Below, one piece after another: positions 1 to 8,555 of a stretch of 48,854 nt of DNA. The notes under the pieces are model-generated. The model was given only the letters and a program-made list of their open reading frames with translations, was not told where the DNA came from and searched no databases. Position 1 is the stretch's first letter, and every line of letters begins with the position of its first letter. Position numbers and translations under genes: made by a program. Source of the DNA: Oscillospiraceae bacterium (GTDB lineage Bacteria > Bacillota > Clostridia > Oscillospirales > UBA929); the NCBI GenBank assembly GCA_031254195.1, contig JAIRUW010000026.1, positions 1 to 48,854 of the forward strand, read 5' to 3'.

Positions 1-2
1 TC

Positions 3-78
3 TGGTGGACGATAACGGACTTGAACCGCTGACCCTCCGCACGTCAAGCGGATGCTCTACCAACTGAGCTAATCGTCC
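3..78 (-). tRNA. tRNA-Val (GAC anticodon)
   Basis: On the minus strand the sequence folds as a complete 76-base tRNA. The acceptor arms GGACGAT and ATCGTCC pair fully, the D arm contains AGTTGGTA, and the T loop is TTCAAGT. The anticodon loop TTGACGT gives anticodon GAC, which reads GUC (valine). The 3' CCA is encoded (TGG on the plus strand at 3-5). It has its own promoter directly upstream and lies beyond the terminator of the neighbouring operon, so it is an independent unit. Confidence 0.95.
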
Positions 79-90
79 GGGACATCTTTT

Positions 91-118
91 ATTATACATA
101 TAATACAGCGCCTGTCAA
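91..118 (-). promoter_or_regulatory. Sigma-A type promoter of tRNA-Val
   Basis: Read on the minus strand, TTGACA (113-118) and TATAAT (91-96) are both perfect consensus, with a 16-base spacer. The predicted start is near 84, only a few bases before the tRNA 5' end at 78, as expected for a strongly expressed stable-RNA gene. Confidence 0.85.
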
Positions 119-131
119 GCTCTTTTTGCCA

Positions 132-166
132 AACAGGAACCGGCGCGTGACGCGCCGGTTCCTGTT
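132..166 (-). terminator. Hairpin terminator of the glycan operon
   Basis: A perfect 16-bp inverted repeat (132-147 with 151-166) around a three-base loop lies 14 bases beyond the stop codon of the last operon gene and before the tRNA promoter. The following T tract is poor (TGTTTGG), so termination may be incomplete or rely on the very stable stem. Confidence 0.65.
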
Positions 167-180
167 GATTGACAGCCGGT

Positions 181-1641
181 TTATTTCTTGCCGTAAGCAA
201 TGTCGATATAGTCCTGCATAATCAGTCTCCATTGCTCCGACAACTGGGCCGGGGTAGCGCTGCCGTCCAGCAGTCCGCCTATACCAAACCTTGCGTTGTC
301 AGCGTTTGTGGCAGCCAGACTGTCCCACATATCGAGCTGGGGCCTTTCCCCGGCTTCCAAAACCATTTCAAAGCCGCGGAAATCGTCGGTGAAGTACGAT
401 TCGACCCAGTAAGCCGCGTCGTTGCGTTGGAAGAGGGCTTCCTCTTTATCCGCGTCGGTTCCGTTGGGGTCGTAACCATACCAGTTGTGGTAATCATAGA
501 ACACATCATAGACAATATCCGCGTCCGGTGTCCCGGAAGGAATCATATACACATTGCCCACCAAGTTTGCGCCCCTGTTGGTAGCCTTGTTCCCGCTGGG
601 CCCAATCGGCCAATGCACGACCCTGATCGTATAGTCGCATTCTATCATTTCGTCGGTGCCGAACCCTTTGGAGACGCCATTTCTCTGCGCCAGCCAGGCA
701 ACCCATGTGAAGAAGGCGATGTTGCCGGTATCCCACTTGTTGTTGTCCCAGTATTCAATGTCTTGATCCCACGGCTTGCCGACGTTATACTCATTGTACA
801 TCTTATAGATGAAATCGAGCACTTGAAGGGTAGCAGGCGAGGTTAGCCCTTCGGTATCCGTCAGAGCGATGCCGGTGCCGTTGGAAATGAGCAAATTGCT
901 AAGCATCAACACATGCCCGCCGGACCAGCCGTAGGTTCCCCTGACGCTGTCGGTCGTGTTTCTCATGATGTCAAGCCATGCGTCCCATGTCCATTTGTCG
1001 TCATCCCATAAATCCTGCGGGGAAGGCTGGTTGAACTCCTGAAGAATGTCCCAGTTATAGCCAAGCTGATAAATGGAGTTTAAGTCTACCGGGGGCGACG
1101 TCCTGAGCAGGTAATCTTCGGGCATACCAGCGATGTTGATCGGCGTGAAGACGCCCTGGTCGGTAAAGATGTCGCTGCCGGCCTGCGCGTAAGAACTGAT
1201 AGGCATACAATAGTTGGAAACAACGTATGGGATGCCGAAGTTCAAATCCATGCAATAGATGTCAACGTCGGGGGAGCCGGCCATGACCGAGGTGCTGATG
1301 GATTCCTGCACGCCTTGAAAGGTCATGTCCACAAATTCCAGCCTGACATTATAGCGCTCCTCAATGGCGCGCATATTGTCCATCCTCCGCTGCCCCATGA
1401 TCGGGTTGGCTTCTGAATTGGGGAGGGTGTTTCGGTTGGAGTCATAGATGTCCGTGGGATCCCACCATATGCCGACCTGAATTGTGCGGGTCCGGTCGTA
1501 CCGACGGACGTCAGGCTCGCTATCCGAAACTCCGGCAGGGGGAGGAGTATCGTCCCCTCCGCCGTCTCCGTTACAAGCGGCGAGCAATGCGCACACCATC
1601 ACGAGGGCTATAGCAAGCGAAAGAATTCTGCGAATTTTCAC
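181..1641 (-). CDS. Extracellular solute-binding lipoprotein (CUT1 sugar ABC importer)
   Basis: The protein has 486 residues. A short basic N-terminus and hydrophobic stretch end in the lipobox LLAAC (Cys23), followed by a Gly/Asp/Pro-rich linker, so it is probably a membrane-anchored lipoprotein outside the cell. The rest has the size and texture of family-1 sugar-binding proteins, rich in Trp, Tyr and Asp, for example WTWDAWLDIMRNT and YHNWYGYDPNGTD, as expected for stacking against sugars. The start is GTG, chosen for a GGAGGT Shine-Dalgarno eight bases upstream. It is the last gene of the operon, 40 bases after the unknown lipoprotein and before the terminator hairpin. It most likely feeds the permease pair at 3382-5319. 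The substrate is not visible; the GH26 gene at the operon head suggests manno-oligosaccharides. Confidence 0.85.
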   Translation of the reverse strand: MKIRRILSLAIALVMVCALLAACNGDGGGDDTPPPAGVSDSEPDVRRYDRTRTIQVGIWWDPTDIYDSNRNTLPNSEANPIMGQRRMDNMRAIEERYNVRLEFVDMTFQGVQESISTSVMAGSPDVDIYCMDLNFGIPYVVSNYCMPISSYAQAGSDIFTDQGVFTPINIAGMPEDYLLRTSPPVDLNSIYQLGYNWDILQEFNQPSPQDLWDDDKWTWDAWLDIMRNTTDSVRGTYGWSGGHVLMLSNLLISNGTGIALTDTEGLTSPATLQVLDFIYKMYNEYNVGKPWDQDIEYWDNNKWDTGNIAFFTWVAWLAQRNGVSKGFGTDEMIECDYTIRVVHWPIGPSGNKATNRGANLVGNVYMIPSGTPDADIVYDVFYDYHNWYGYDPNGTDADKEEALFQRNDAAYWVESYFTDDFRGFEMVLEAGERPQLDMWDSLAATNADNARFGIGGLLDGSATPAQLSEQWRLIMQDYIDIAYGKK

Positions 1642-1681
1642 GGTTGTTTACCTCCATCTTTATTTTTAGGATCAAGCGCTG

Positions 1682-3337
1682 TTACGACTCGGGCGGTGTA
1701 TAAAGGATTACTTTATACAGGTTATACTCGGTGCCGTCGTCTTGGAGCCAGAACGCGCAGAGCTCATCTAAGAATGTCGCGGGGTTGCCGCCCCGGTCTT
1801 CCCACATCGCTAAGATTCCCTCATAGGAAATCTGGTCAACGCCGACCCGGGGAACCCTGACGTCGTCCACGGTGACTTCAGGAGTGACATATCCGCCCGG
1901 CTGGCTGGCTCCGGTGATGCCGCCCCAAATCTCGCCGCCGAAATCCTTAAAGCGCTGGAAGATAAACTGCGTGACCTTTTCCGATTCGTAATACGCCGTG
2001 ATATAGGACCCCTCGACAAGCCATTCGGGCTTGAAATCAGGCGGATTTTCGGTGGATAAGTCCGTATCCATGCGGAAAAGCTGCGACCAGTTTCCTTGAG
2101 AATATCCATTGCCTGAATGAATGTTGAACGGCGTGAGGTCTATAAAGCCGTCGTCGCCCAGCAGGACGGGCCTGTATTCGATTTCATTCACGCGCTGTCC
2201 GATGGAAAAGCTCTTGACGTCCAGATTGGAGTCGCGGGCACCGATGTTGATGCGGTCGAGATACTCTTCAAAGTCGTCGGTTTCAAACGCTGCGACGATG
2301 TCCTCATAACGGTACTGCGCAAGGTTGATGGAGCTGTTGACCATAAACGGATCCACTTTGGCCCAGCCAACCGGCCCGTTGGACCAGCTCTGGAAAACAA
2401 GCTCGGGAGCCTTGCCCCCGCCGAAACCGACGGTGATGACAGCGCCGGGCTTAAGCAGGTCGAGGTCAAAGTTCTCTTTATCGATCTTGCCCGCCTGGTC
2501 CCATCCGCTGGCCGTGCCGGTCGCGCCGTCGTCAAGGAAGGTATACTTCACTTCGTCTTCAACTTCAAACAGGAAGGACATGTCGGCCGAGCCGAAGCCC
2601 CTGGGCGCTGCAAACGAAGCGGAAGAATCCGCCGGGATGATATTGCCGGAAGCGTCGTAGCAGGCGATATAGTCGATGATGAAGTTCGCGGCGGGCCTGC
2701 CCGTCTTGGCCGCGGCGTCAGAATCGGTCCCTTTCCGCAGGACAACGATGTTTCTCGCGTCGGGGACAAACGAGACGTCCCCGCCCAGTTCCGCCGAGAT
2801 AACCGCGGGGTTGTATTTATCCATTGTTATAGCCCAAACAAATTCATTGAGCGTATTGCTTGTGCCGGTATAAACGTCCAACAGACCCGACGCCGCGCCG
2901 AATTTGCCGTCCGGGTGCTGGAGCCACAGGCGCACTTCAATCTTACGGATGTCGGAAACCTTGTCGCCATACAGGCTGGAGACGTCAATGCCCAGATAGG
3001 GATTATTTTCTTGCGTGAGCTCAACCTTCAGCGCGCTGCGGCCTTCGTGATTAATCACAGACAACTCAGCCGGATCGGCGTCGCCGGGGGCGAGGTTCAT
3101 AGCAACGAAGTCAAAGTTGCCGTCTGAGAAGTCAATGGCTCCGGCCGGCGGGGCGGAGATGTTCTTAGGGGGATCCACTTGCTCTTCCCAATCAAGCCCA
3201 TTGCCGCCGCCCGACGGGGGAGGGGCTTCATCCGAAGGGCCGTTCGCTGACGGCGACGGCGAGCTGTCACACGCCGTCAAAAACAGGCCGAAGACAAACA
3301 AGACCGACAGGAGCAGGGCAATTCGTTTTGCGTTCAT
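1682..3337 (-). CDS. Large lipoprotein of unknown function in the glycan operon
   Basis: The protein has 551 residues and I do not recognise the family. The signal peptide ends in the lipobox LTAC (Cys23), followed by a Ser/Pro/Gly-rich linker to about residue 60, typical of a tethered surface protein. Residues of roughly 65-230 look like a beta-sandwich (IDFSDGNFDFVAMNL, KIEVRLWLQHPDG), which could be a carbohydrate-binding module; the remainder is also beta-rich with many aromatics. No glycosidase or transporter motif was seen. The ATG at 3335-3337 follows GAAAGAGGG. It lies between the second permease and the terminal binding protein, so a role in capturing or presenting the imported glycan is a reasonable inference. 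Confidence 0.75.
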   Translation of the reverse strand: MNAKRIALLLSVLFVFGLFLTACDSSPSPSANGPSDEAPPPSGGGNGLDWEEQVDPPKNISAPPAGAIDFSDGNFDFVAMNLAPGDADPAELSVINHEGRSALKVELTQENNPYLGIDVSSLYGDKVSDIRKIEVRLWLQHPDGKFGAASGLLDVYTGTSNTLNEFVWAITMDKYNPAVISAELGGDVSFVPDARNIVVLRKGTDSDAAAKTGRPAANFIIDYIACYDASGNIIPADSSASFAAPRGFGSADMSFLFEVEDEVKYTFLDDGATGTASGWDQAGKIDKENFDLDLLKPGAVITVGFGGGKAPELVFQSWSNGPVGWAKVDPFMVNSSINLAQYRYEDIVAAFETDDFEEYLDRINIGARDSNLDVKSFSIGQRVNEIEYRPVLLGDDGFIDLTPFNIHSGNGYSQGNWSQLFRMDTDLSTENPPDFKPEWLVEGSYITAYYESEKVTQFIFQRFKDFGGEIWGGITGASQPGGYVTPEVTVDDVRVPRVGVDQISYEGILAMWEDRGGNPATFLDELCAFWLQDDGTEYNLYKVILYTPPES

Positions 3338-3381
3338 TTTTTTCCCTCTTTCATATATATTTGGGATTGCGCGATACGTCT

Positions 3382-4368
3382 TTAACCGACTATGCCGGAG
3401 CGTTCCACCCCCTCGATGAACTTTCTTTGCAAGAAGACATAGATGAGAATCATGGGCAATATCATCAACATAATGCCTGCGTAAACATAAAGCGTGGAGA
3501 TGGCGGGGTCGGTAATCCTGTAAGGCACTCCGGCAAGGGTGGCTTGCAGGCTGTTGAGCTTTTTGGGCAGGATCCAGTCGTTGGGGATGTTGAAAAGATT
3601 GGCGTAGAAGAGGTCGTTATACTGCCATACCAGCGAGAAGATCGTCACTGTGAGGATGGAAGGCATGGCGTTTGGGATCATCACGCGCACAAAGGTATAA
3701 AAGGTGCCGGCGCCGTCCACGAAAGCGGCCTCCTCGATCTCCTTAGGCAGTCCCCTGAAAAACTGATTGAAGATGTAGATGTAAAGCCCTGAACGCAGGC
3801 CGACCCCGAAAATTGTCATGAGATACATCGGCGTCAGCGTGGATAGGAGGTTGGTTGGCCCGCCTCCGGTAAGGGAAAAAATCCACAGCGGGTCGAAATT
3901 TCTGAATGTCATATAGAGCGGCAGCATGATGCTATGGGTGGGGATGACGATGATGATGATGACGCAGGCGAACAAGATTTTTTTCAACGGGAACTGAAAA
4001 CGCGCGAAGCCATAGCCTACCATCGAGCAGACGACAACTTGAATGGCCGACAGCGTAACGACGTATACCAGCATGTTGCGCAGCACGTTCCAGTAGTCCA
4101 GCAGCCGGAAGGCAACCGTATACCGCTCCAGCGTGGGAGCCATTGGGACGATGTAAACGATCGGGCTGTATCTGTCTTCGGTGGAGAAAAACGAGCTGAC
4201 CGCAATGCCGATGATTGGTCCGAGAATGACGTAGGAGATGCCTACGATCAATGCCAGCCTAAACAGTGTCATGAGCAAAGATGTGAACCAGCGCGTCATC
4301 CGCCGCTTCTCGTTATATATCTTGTTATCCGAGTTGAGCGCGTTAATCTTTTGCCTTAGAAATTCCAA
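3382..4368 (-). CDS. Carbohydrate ABC transporter permease (MalG/LplC type)
   Basis: The protein has 328 residues with about six hydrophobic segments. The cytoplasmic EAA loop is clear (EEAAFVDGAGTFYTF ... IPNAMPS), the site where importer permeases contact the ATPase. The short C-terminus after the last helix (FLQRKFIEGVERSGIVG) is the usual ending of MalG-type subunits. The start used is TTG at 4366-4368, preceded by AAGGGAGGGG; an internal ATG at residue 24 is less likely because it removes a basic lead-in common in this family. It follows the MalF-type permease by 18 bases and probably pairs with it. Two such pairs occur in this operon, and neither has an ATPase gene beside it. Confidence 0.9.
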   Translation of the reverse strand: MEFLRQKINALNSDNKIYNEKRRMTRWFTSLLMTLFRLALIVGISYVILGPIIGIAVSSFFSTEDRYSPIVYIVPMAPTLERYTVAFRLLDYWNVLRNMLVYVVTLSAIQVVVCSMVGYGFARFQFPLKKILFACVIIIIVIPTHSIMLPLYMTFRNFDPLWIFSLTGGGPTNLLSTLTPMYLMTIFGVGLRSGLYIYIFNQFFRGLPKEIEEAAFVDGAGTFYTFVRVMIPNAMPSILTVTIFSLVWQYNDLFYANLFNIPNDWILPKKLNSLQATLAGVPYRITDPAISTLYVYAGIMLMILPMILIYVFLQRKFIEGVERSGIVG

Positions 4369-4386
4369 TCTTACCGCCCCTCCCTT

Positions 4387-5319
4387 CTAATTATGATAAT
4401 ACACACGCTTGGAAACAAGCCAGCTGGCAATACCCAATATTCCGCAGACGCATACCATGCTTATCAGACTGAACGCCGCGCTTAAGGAATAGTCTTGCGC
4501 CGTACCGAACATCGCGTCATATGATTCCTGAAGGACGCGGCTGTTGACAAAGGAGTCCAGCACCGTATAGACCATATTGGTTACCAGCAGCGGTGACACC
4601 ATTGGGAAAGTGATTTTCCAGAAAGTCTCATACGGCGTGGCGCCTTCAATCTTCGCCACCTCATACAGCGCGGGCGAAATAGCCTGGAGGGAGGCTAAGA
4701 AGATGATGATCTGTACGCCCGACATGGTAATGACATAGTTGATGCGCGTCACAGCTCCGATGATATAGTCAAGTATCGCCATAGGCATACCCATCTCGCG
4801 CAGCATGTCAATATAGTATCCAATATTGACGCCGCTGGCAGACCCGGCAAGGGAGTCAACCAGCCCCGAAGGCGCGGCGCTGGCGCCGCCAATCATAAAG
4901 GCTCTGGCGGTTTCCAACGCCTGAAAGACAGCCGGGGCGTTGAGCAGGACCGGCAGAAAGAAGATAGCGCGGGCCACCGTACGCCCTTTGAACTTTTGGT
5001 TGAGGATGATGGCTATGAAGAGGCTGAAGAAAATAATCAGCGGTACGTCGATAACCATGCTTCCGATAGAATCCACCAACACCTGATTGAAGCGCGGATG
5101 CTGGGTGAAAGCGTTTACGAAATTATCCAGCCCCACAAAGGACAGCGAATATCCCAAGCCTTCCGTCGAGGTTTCGGAAAAGGCGAACTCCAGCGTCATC
5201 CACAGGCTCCGCACATAAAACACCAAAAACCCGAATATAAACGGCGAAACGAACAAAAGCCCCGTAACGGCACGCCTCTGCATGAGCGTTAAGCCTTTGC
5301 GTTTTTTTGCATCGGTCAC
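4387..5319 (-). CDS. Sugar ABC transporter permease (MalF/LplB type)
   Basis: The protein has 310 residues and six or so membrane segments, starting with LLFVSPFIFGFLVFYV after a basic N-terminus. The EAA motif reads YEVAKIEGATPYETFWKIT followed by FPMVSPLL. It begins with GTG inside the sequence GTGA, so its start overlaps the stop of the upstream DUF5696-like gene by four bases; the two are probably translationally coupled. It forms the first importer pair with the next gene. A stretch around residues 145-175 lengthens one periplasm-side loop compared with short MalF homologues. Confidence 0.9.
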   Translation of the reverse strand: MTDAKKRKGLTLMQRRAVTGLLFVSPFIFGFLVFYVRSLWMTLEFAFSETSTEGLGYSLSFVGLDNFVNAFTQHPRFNQVLVDSIGSMVIDVPLIIFFSLFIAIILNQKFKGRTVARAIFFLPVLLNAPAVFQALETARAFMIGGASAAPSGLVDSLAGSASGVNIGYYIDMLREMGMPMAILDYIIGAVTRINYVITMSGVQIIIFLASLQAISPALYEVAKIEGATPYETFWKITFPMVSPLLVTNMVYTVLDSFVNSRVLQESYDAMFGTAQDYSLSAAFSLISMVCVCGILGIASWLVSKRVYYHN

Positions 5320-7910
5320 GCGGCAACCCCCTCTCTGAGCGCATATCCGCGCGCAGCCACCGGCACGCCCTCATAGGTAATCGCGGCGCCGGTATAATTG
5401 ACGAGGATCTGGACGCCGTTGTCATATGTAACGCACCGCAGGCCGTCCGGCGTGATCTCGTGCTTTACAATCAGGCTGCCGCTCACCCGGCTGAGTATAG
5501 GGTTGACGGTGCGGTACAGCTCTATCGCCGTATCCGTCCAGTTTTGATAATATGTCCCGTAGAAGTGGTTGATCCCTGTGTACTTCGCTTCGCTGGCTTC
5601 TTCGTAAGTCAGTATAAAATGAGGAGAAGCGCCGTACTCGATCAGTTTCAGCACGATGTCGGTCTGGTCGTGCTTGCTGGTCCTGTTGATCGCGTATCCC
5701 GCGTAAGGGATATAGCCGTGAACCACCATTTGGTAGAAGGGGATCTCTTCGTCTACGATAAAGAAGTCGCTATGCTCCAGCGGGACATTGATCAAATCGT
5801 CCGCGCCCCTCAGCGAGTATAGATTGCCGCCCGACACCATGATGTCCTTGCCCAGCTCCACCAGTATCCCCAGCTGAGCCTCCACGATTGTCAGCGCGTG
5901 CTCGCGGTCGATGAGCTCGGTACGCTTGCGGTCAGAATGCAGCGTGTGTCCCAAGTCGCGCAGGGATATACCGGTTACGTCATAGGAATCAATCCGTTTT
6001 GCGAACGCGTCTACATAGCGGGGCAGGAATTTGGGGCTGATCAGCGCCTGCCACGCTTCCGGGTAGCCAAGCGACCAGGTATTGTAGCAGCACGGGCAGA
6101 TATGCGCCGCCCACCATCCTGTCAGGCCGCCGCCGTAATACCGCGAGTTTTCCATCTCCCAGCTATAGCGTTTGGATTGCCAAGGGACATTTTGAAACAG
6201 CACATCGGCGTAAAGTTTGCCGCCCTGCGCCTCCAGTTTGCTCGATAATTCCTCGAACTCTCTCTTGTTTCCAAGCTGCCGTATAGGGTTAATCCTGTCG
6301 GCGGGGTCATGGAAATAGCCGCGGTTGAACCACCCCTGATAGTTAACCACCTGATTGGATATGCCGGCCTCGTGAAAAATGTCAACGATTTCAGCCGCCT
6401 GATCATAGGTGGTTAACGGGATGACCCCTTGGTACTGGATACTGAACGCAAATTTCGTCCCGAGGGCCGCCCCCACCAAGTCGGTATACAGCGGGATGTC
6501 CCCCTGTTCGACCCTATCGCCCAAAATACCTTCGCGTTCCAGCTGTTCGCGGTAATACCGCGCCATACCGGAGTACCCGTCGTATTCGCCGGTCAGGAAG
6601 CTGTAGCGCACGGTAAGGTTGGCGAGATAGATGTCGTTCTCCACGATCGGCATATACCCTTCGTTTCCGGTGGCGCCGAACATCTGCAACGTGCCGCTCC
6701 CGCGTACGATGAAGCTGGTTAAGATGTTGTTATACGATGTTGACCAGCCCGACACAGAGGCGGTGAGCTGCGCTAAGGACTGCCCTTCCCCGATCTGGGC
6801 AAAGATACTCCCTCCGCCCTCTTTGTAAATCCCGAACACCGGAAGCCTGACCATTTCCGAGCTGCCCAATATATTGGTTTCGATGGACATCTGGTCTTGC
6901 CCGTATATAAACTGGCTGTACTCCTCCACATGGGTTTTACCGTTGTTAAAATGGATCAGGGACCCTGACCCGTTGGGGACGAGCATGTACCCGTCTTCAT
7001 CCGTCCCCGCCGCGCCGAAGAATCGCATGATATGAATCTTATCTATTCTGGCGCCGCCATTCTCCACAATCCGTGAGGTGGGCACAGACACAACAAGGCT
7101 GTCGCCATCCAGCCTGTATTCCAGCGGGACTTCAAAGCTGATCCTAACGGCGCCTTCCACCCCCGACGCCAGCGAGTCCTCCAGTAGATCCTCTTCCGTA
7201 TATCCAATCTCCCTGAGGATCGCTTCCATCTCCCGGGTGACCTTCACCGTCTTCGCGCCCTCGCGCAGCTCCATAAACCCTTCCGGGGCGACGCTGGATT
7301 CGATGTAGCGCGACGCAAACAGCTCGCGTTCACGGGCGTTTTCGATTCTTTTGAGGAAATGTTCGAGCCTATCGATGTGAATATACAGCGGGACGAGGCC
7401 GGTAGCCACGCTCATATCGCCCAATGTATAGATGTACCGCAGGCCGTTGCCGATGCTCTCGACCTCCACCTGTCCGTCTTTGATGGCATAGTCGTAAACA
7501 TTGTAACGGCCCGATGTGCGGCGCGCGTTGTAGAACTCAATCGTAAGCGGCGATTTCATGATGGATTTGTTCATAGAAGACGCGATGGGGTCGTTGTCGG
7601 CGTCAGGAGGGCAGACATACTCGGTGAAGCCCGTACGCTTGTCATACAAAGCCACATTGGTGGTTTCGACATTGGTATACAACTCAAGATACTCGTTTTC
7701 AGCGACAAGATCCATACCAGGCACATTCCCGCCGCCCGGAATGGCCCGAAAGACGTGCCCTTCCTCATAATAGGCCCCGCGCTCCCCGTCCATGTACTGC
7801 TTATAGCCGTCATACATGCGGTAATAGACATGAAGGTAGCCTTGATAAACCGCGACTACCAGGGCGGCAATGCCCAATATGCCAAGCACCAGTTTTGTCC
7901 CTAATTTCAT
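5316..7910 (-). CDS. Membrane-anchored DUF5696-like protein, possible glycosidase-like fold
   Basis: The protein has 864 residues. One N-terminal hydrophobic helix (about residues 7-25) with no lipobox makes it a signal-anchored protein whose bulk lies outside the membrane. Size, layout and neighbours fit the DUF5696 family, which I recall next to YIP1 and NHL genes and sugar ABC permeases in Paenibacillus and Clostridia; this is from memory. The N-terminal half is beta-rich. The second half looks like a TIM barrel plus a C-terminal beta domain (NQVVNYQGWFNRGYFHD, VTGISLRDLGHTLHSD, ISPKFLPRYVDAF), reminiscent of glycoside hydrolases, but I cannot assign catalytic acids. The start follows AGGAGG at eight bases; the stop overlaps the next permease gene. 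A role in processing or sensing the imported glycan is inferred. Confidence 0.75.
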   Translation of the reverse strand: MKLGTKLVLGILGIAALVVAVYQGYLHVYYRMYDGYKQYMDGERGAYYEEGHVFRAIPGGGNVPGMDLVAENEYLELYTNVETTNVALYDKRTGFTEYVCPPDADNDPIASSMNKSIMKSPLTIEFYNARRTSGRYNVYDYAIKDGQVEVESIGNGLRYIYTLGDMSVATGLVPLYIHIDRLEHFLKRIENARERELFASRYIESSVAPEGFMELREGAKTVKVTREMEAILREIGYTEEDLLEDSLASGVEGAVRISFEVPLEYRLDGDSLVVSVPTSRIVENGGARIDKIHIMRFFGAAGTDEDGYMLVPNGSGSLIHFNNGKTHVEEYSQFIYGQDQMSIETNILGSSEMVRLPVFGIYKEGGGSIFAQIGEGQSLAQLTASVSGWSTSYNNILTSFIVRGSGTLQMFGATGNEGYMPIVENDIYLANLTVRYSFLTGEYDGYSGMARYYREQLEREGILGDRVEQGDIPLYTDLVGAALGTKFAFSIQYQGVIPLTTYDQAAEIVDIFHEAGISNQVVNYQGWFNRGYFHDPADRINPIRQLGNKREFEELSSKLEAQGGKLYADVLFQNVPWQSKRYSWEMENSRYYGGGLTGWWAAHICPCCYNTWSLGYPEAWQALISPKFLPRYVDAFAKRIDSYDVTGISLRDLGHTLHSDRKRTELIDREHALTIVEAQLGILVELGKDIMVSGGNLYSLRGADDLINVPLEHSDFFIVDEEIPFYQMVVHGYIPYAGYAINRTSKHDQTDIVLKLIEYGASPHFILTYEEASEAKYTGINHFYGTYYQNWTDTAIELYRTVNPILSRVSGSLIVKHEITPDGLRCVTYDNGVQILVNYTGAAITYEGVPVAARGYALREGVAA

Positions 7911-7922
7911 CTGCGCGGCCTC

Positions 7923-8555
7923 CTATCCTCTGAGTATCAGTTCTGTGTAGACGCTTTGGAAGAAGATAAACACCTGGTTGAGCAGATCGTACAGCAGCAG
8001 CGCGAGAAAAATGATGAGCAGCATAGCCACCAGCGTAAGGAACAGGGTGATAACAGTTTTGAGAAGGGTGTAGTTATGCACCGTCATAATCCCGATCAGG
8101 ATGAGCAACGCCGTCCACGCAACGCCGAAACCAATGATGATGCTGTAGAAGACTTCTTCATTGGCCGCCAGTACGTTGGAAATGATGATGGCGGGTATGG
8201 TCGTGATGATCAGCGGAAGAATGGCATACCCGGTCACCGTCATGATGTCCCTGAGCCGGCCTTCGCCCTCCATCAGGCAGGTGATTGACCAGTTGCCGAT
8301 GCAAAAGAGCATATAGATGACAAAAATGCTTTGCAAATCCACCAGCCCGTTGACTGTGCGGGGGTCTGTCAGGTTCACGACAAAGCCGGATAAAATATTA
8401 TTAAAGGTATAGCACAGGCAGAAAATAAATACAGTAATCAGCGCCAGCGGTATGCTGCCCTGCTCGCGGTGCCGTATTTCATAAAAGGCGTCCGCGGGAT
8501 TGGTCAGGACGCGGCGAAAATAGTAAACCTTGTCGCGGCTGAAATACCTAGTCAT
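7923..8555 (-). CDS. YIP1-family integral membrane protein
   Basis: The protein has 210 residues. After a basic cytoplasmic start (RDKVYYFRRVLTNPADAFYEIR, here only partly quoted as the family-typical PADAFYEI) come five hydrophobic segments, beginning SIPLALITVFIFCLC and ending LLIIFLALLLYDLLNQVFIF. This is the usual layout of bacterial YIP1-domain proteins, whose biochemical role is unknown. It begins eight bases before the stop of the NHL gene, so it is probably coupled to it, and lies 12 bases before the DUF5696-like gene. The constant company of these three genes suggests one membrane complex. Confidence 0.8.
   Translation of the reverse strand: MTRYFSRDKVYYFRRVLTNPADAFYEIRHREQGSIPLALITVFIFCLCYTFNNILSGFVVNLTDPRTVNGLVDLQSIFVIYMLFCIGNWSITCLMEGEGRLRDIMTVTGYAILPLIITTIPAIIISNVLAANEEVFYSIIIGFGVAWTALLILIGIMTVHNYTLLKTVITLFLTLVAMLLIIFLALLLYDLLNQVFIFFQSVYTELILRG

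Noticed and set aside
2117..3127. A 336-codon open frame opposite the unknown lipoprotein gene, and similar ones at 33576-34598, 35230-36234 and 38542-39942
   Set aside because: All are antisense shadows of well-supported genes in high-GC DNA; they lack start signals and family features.
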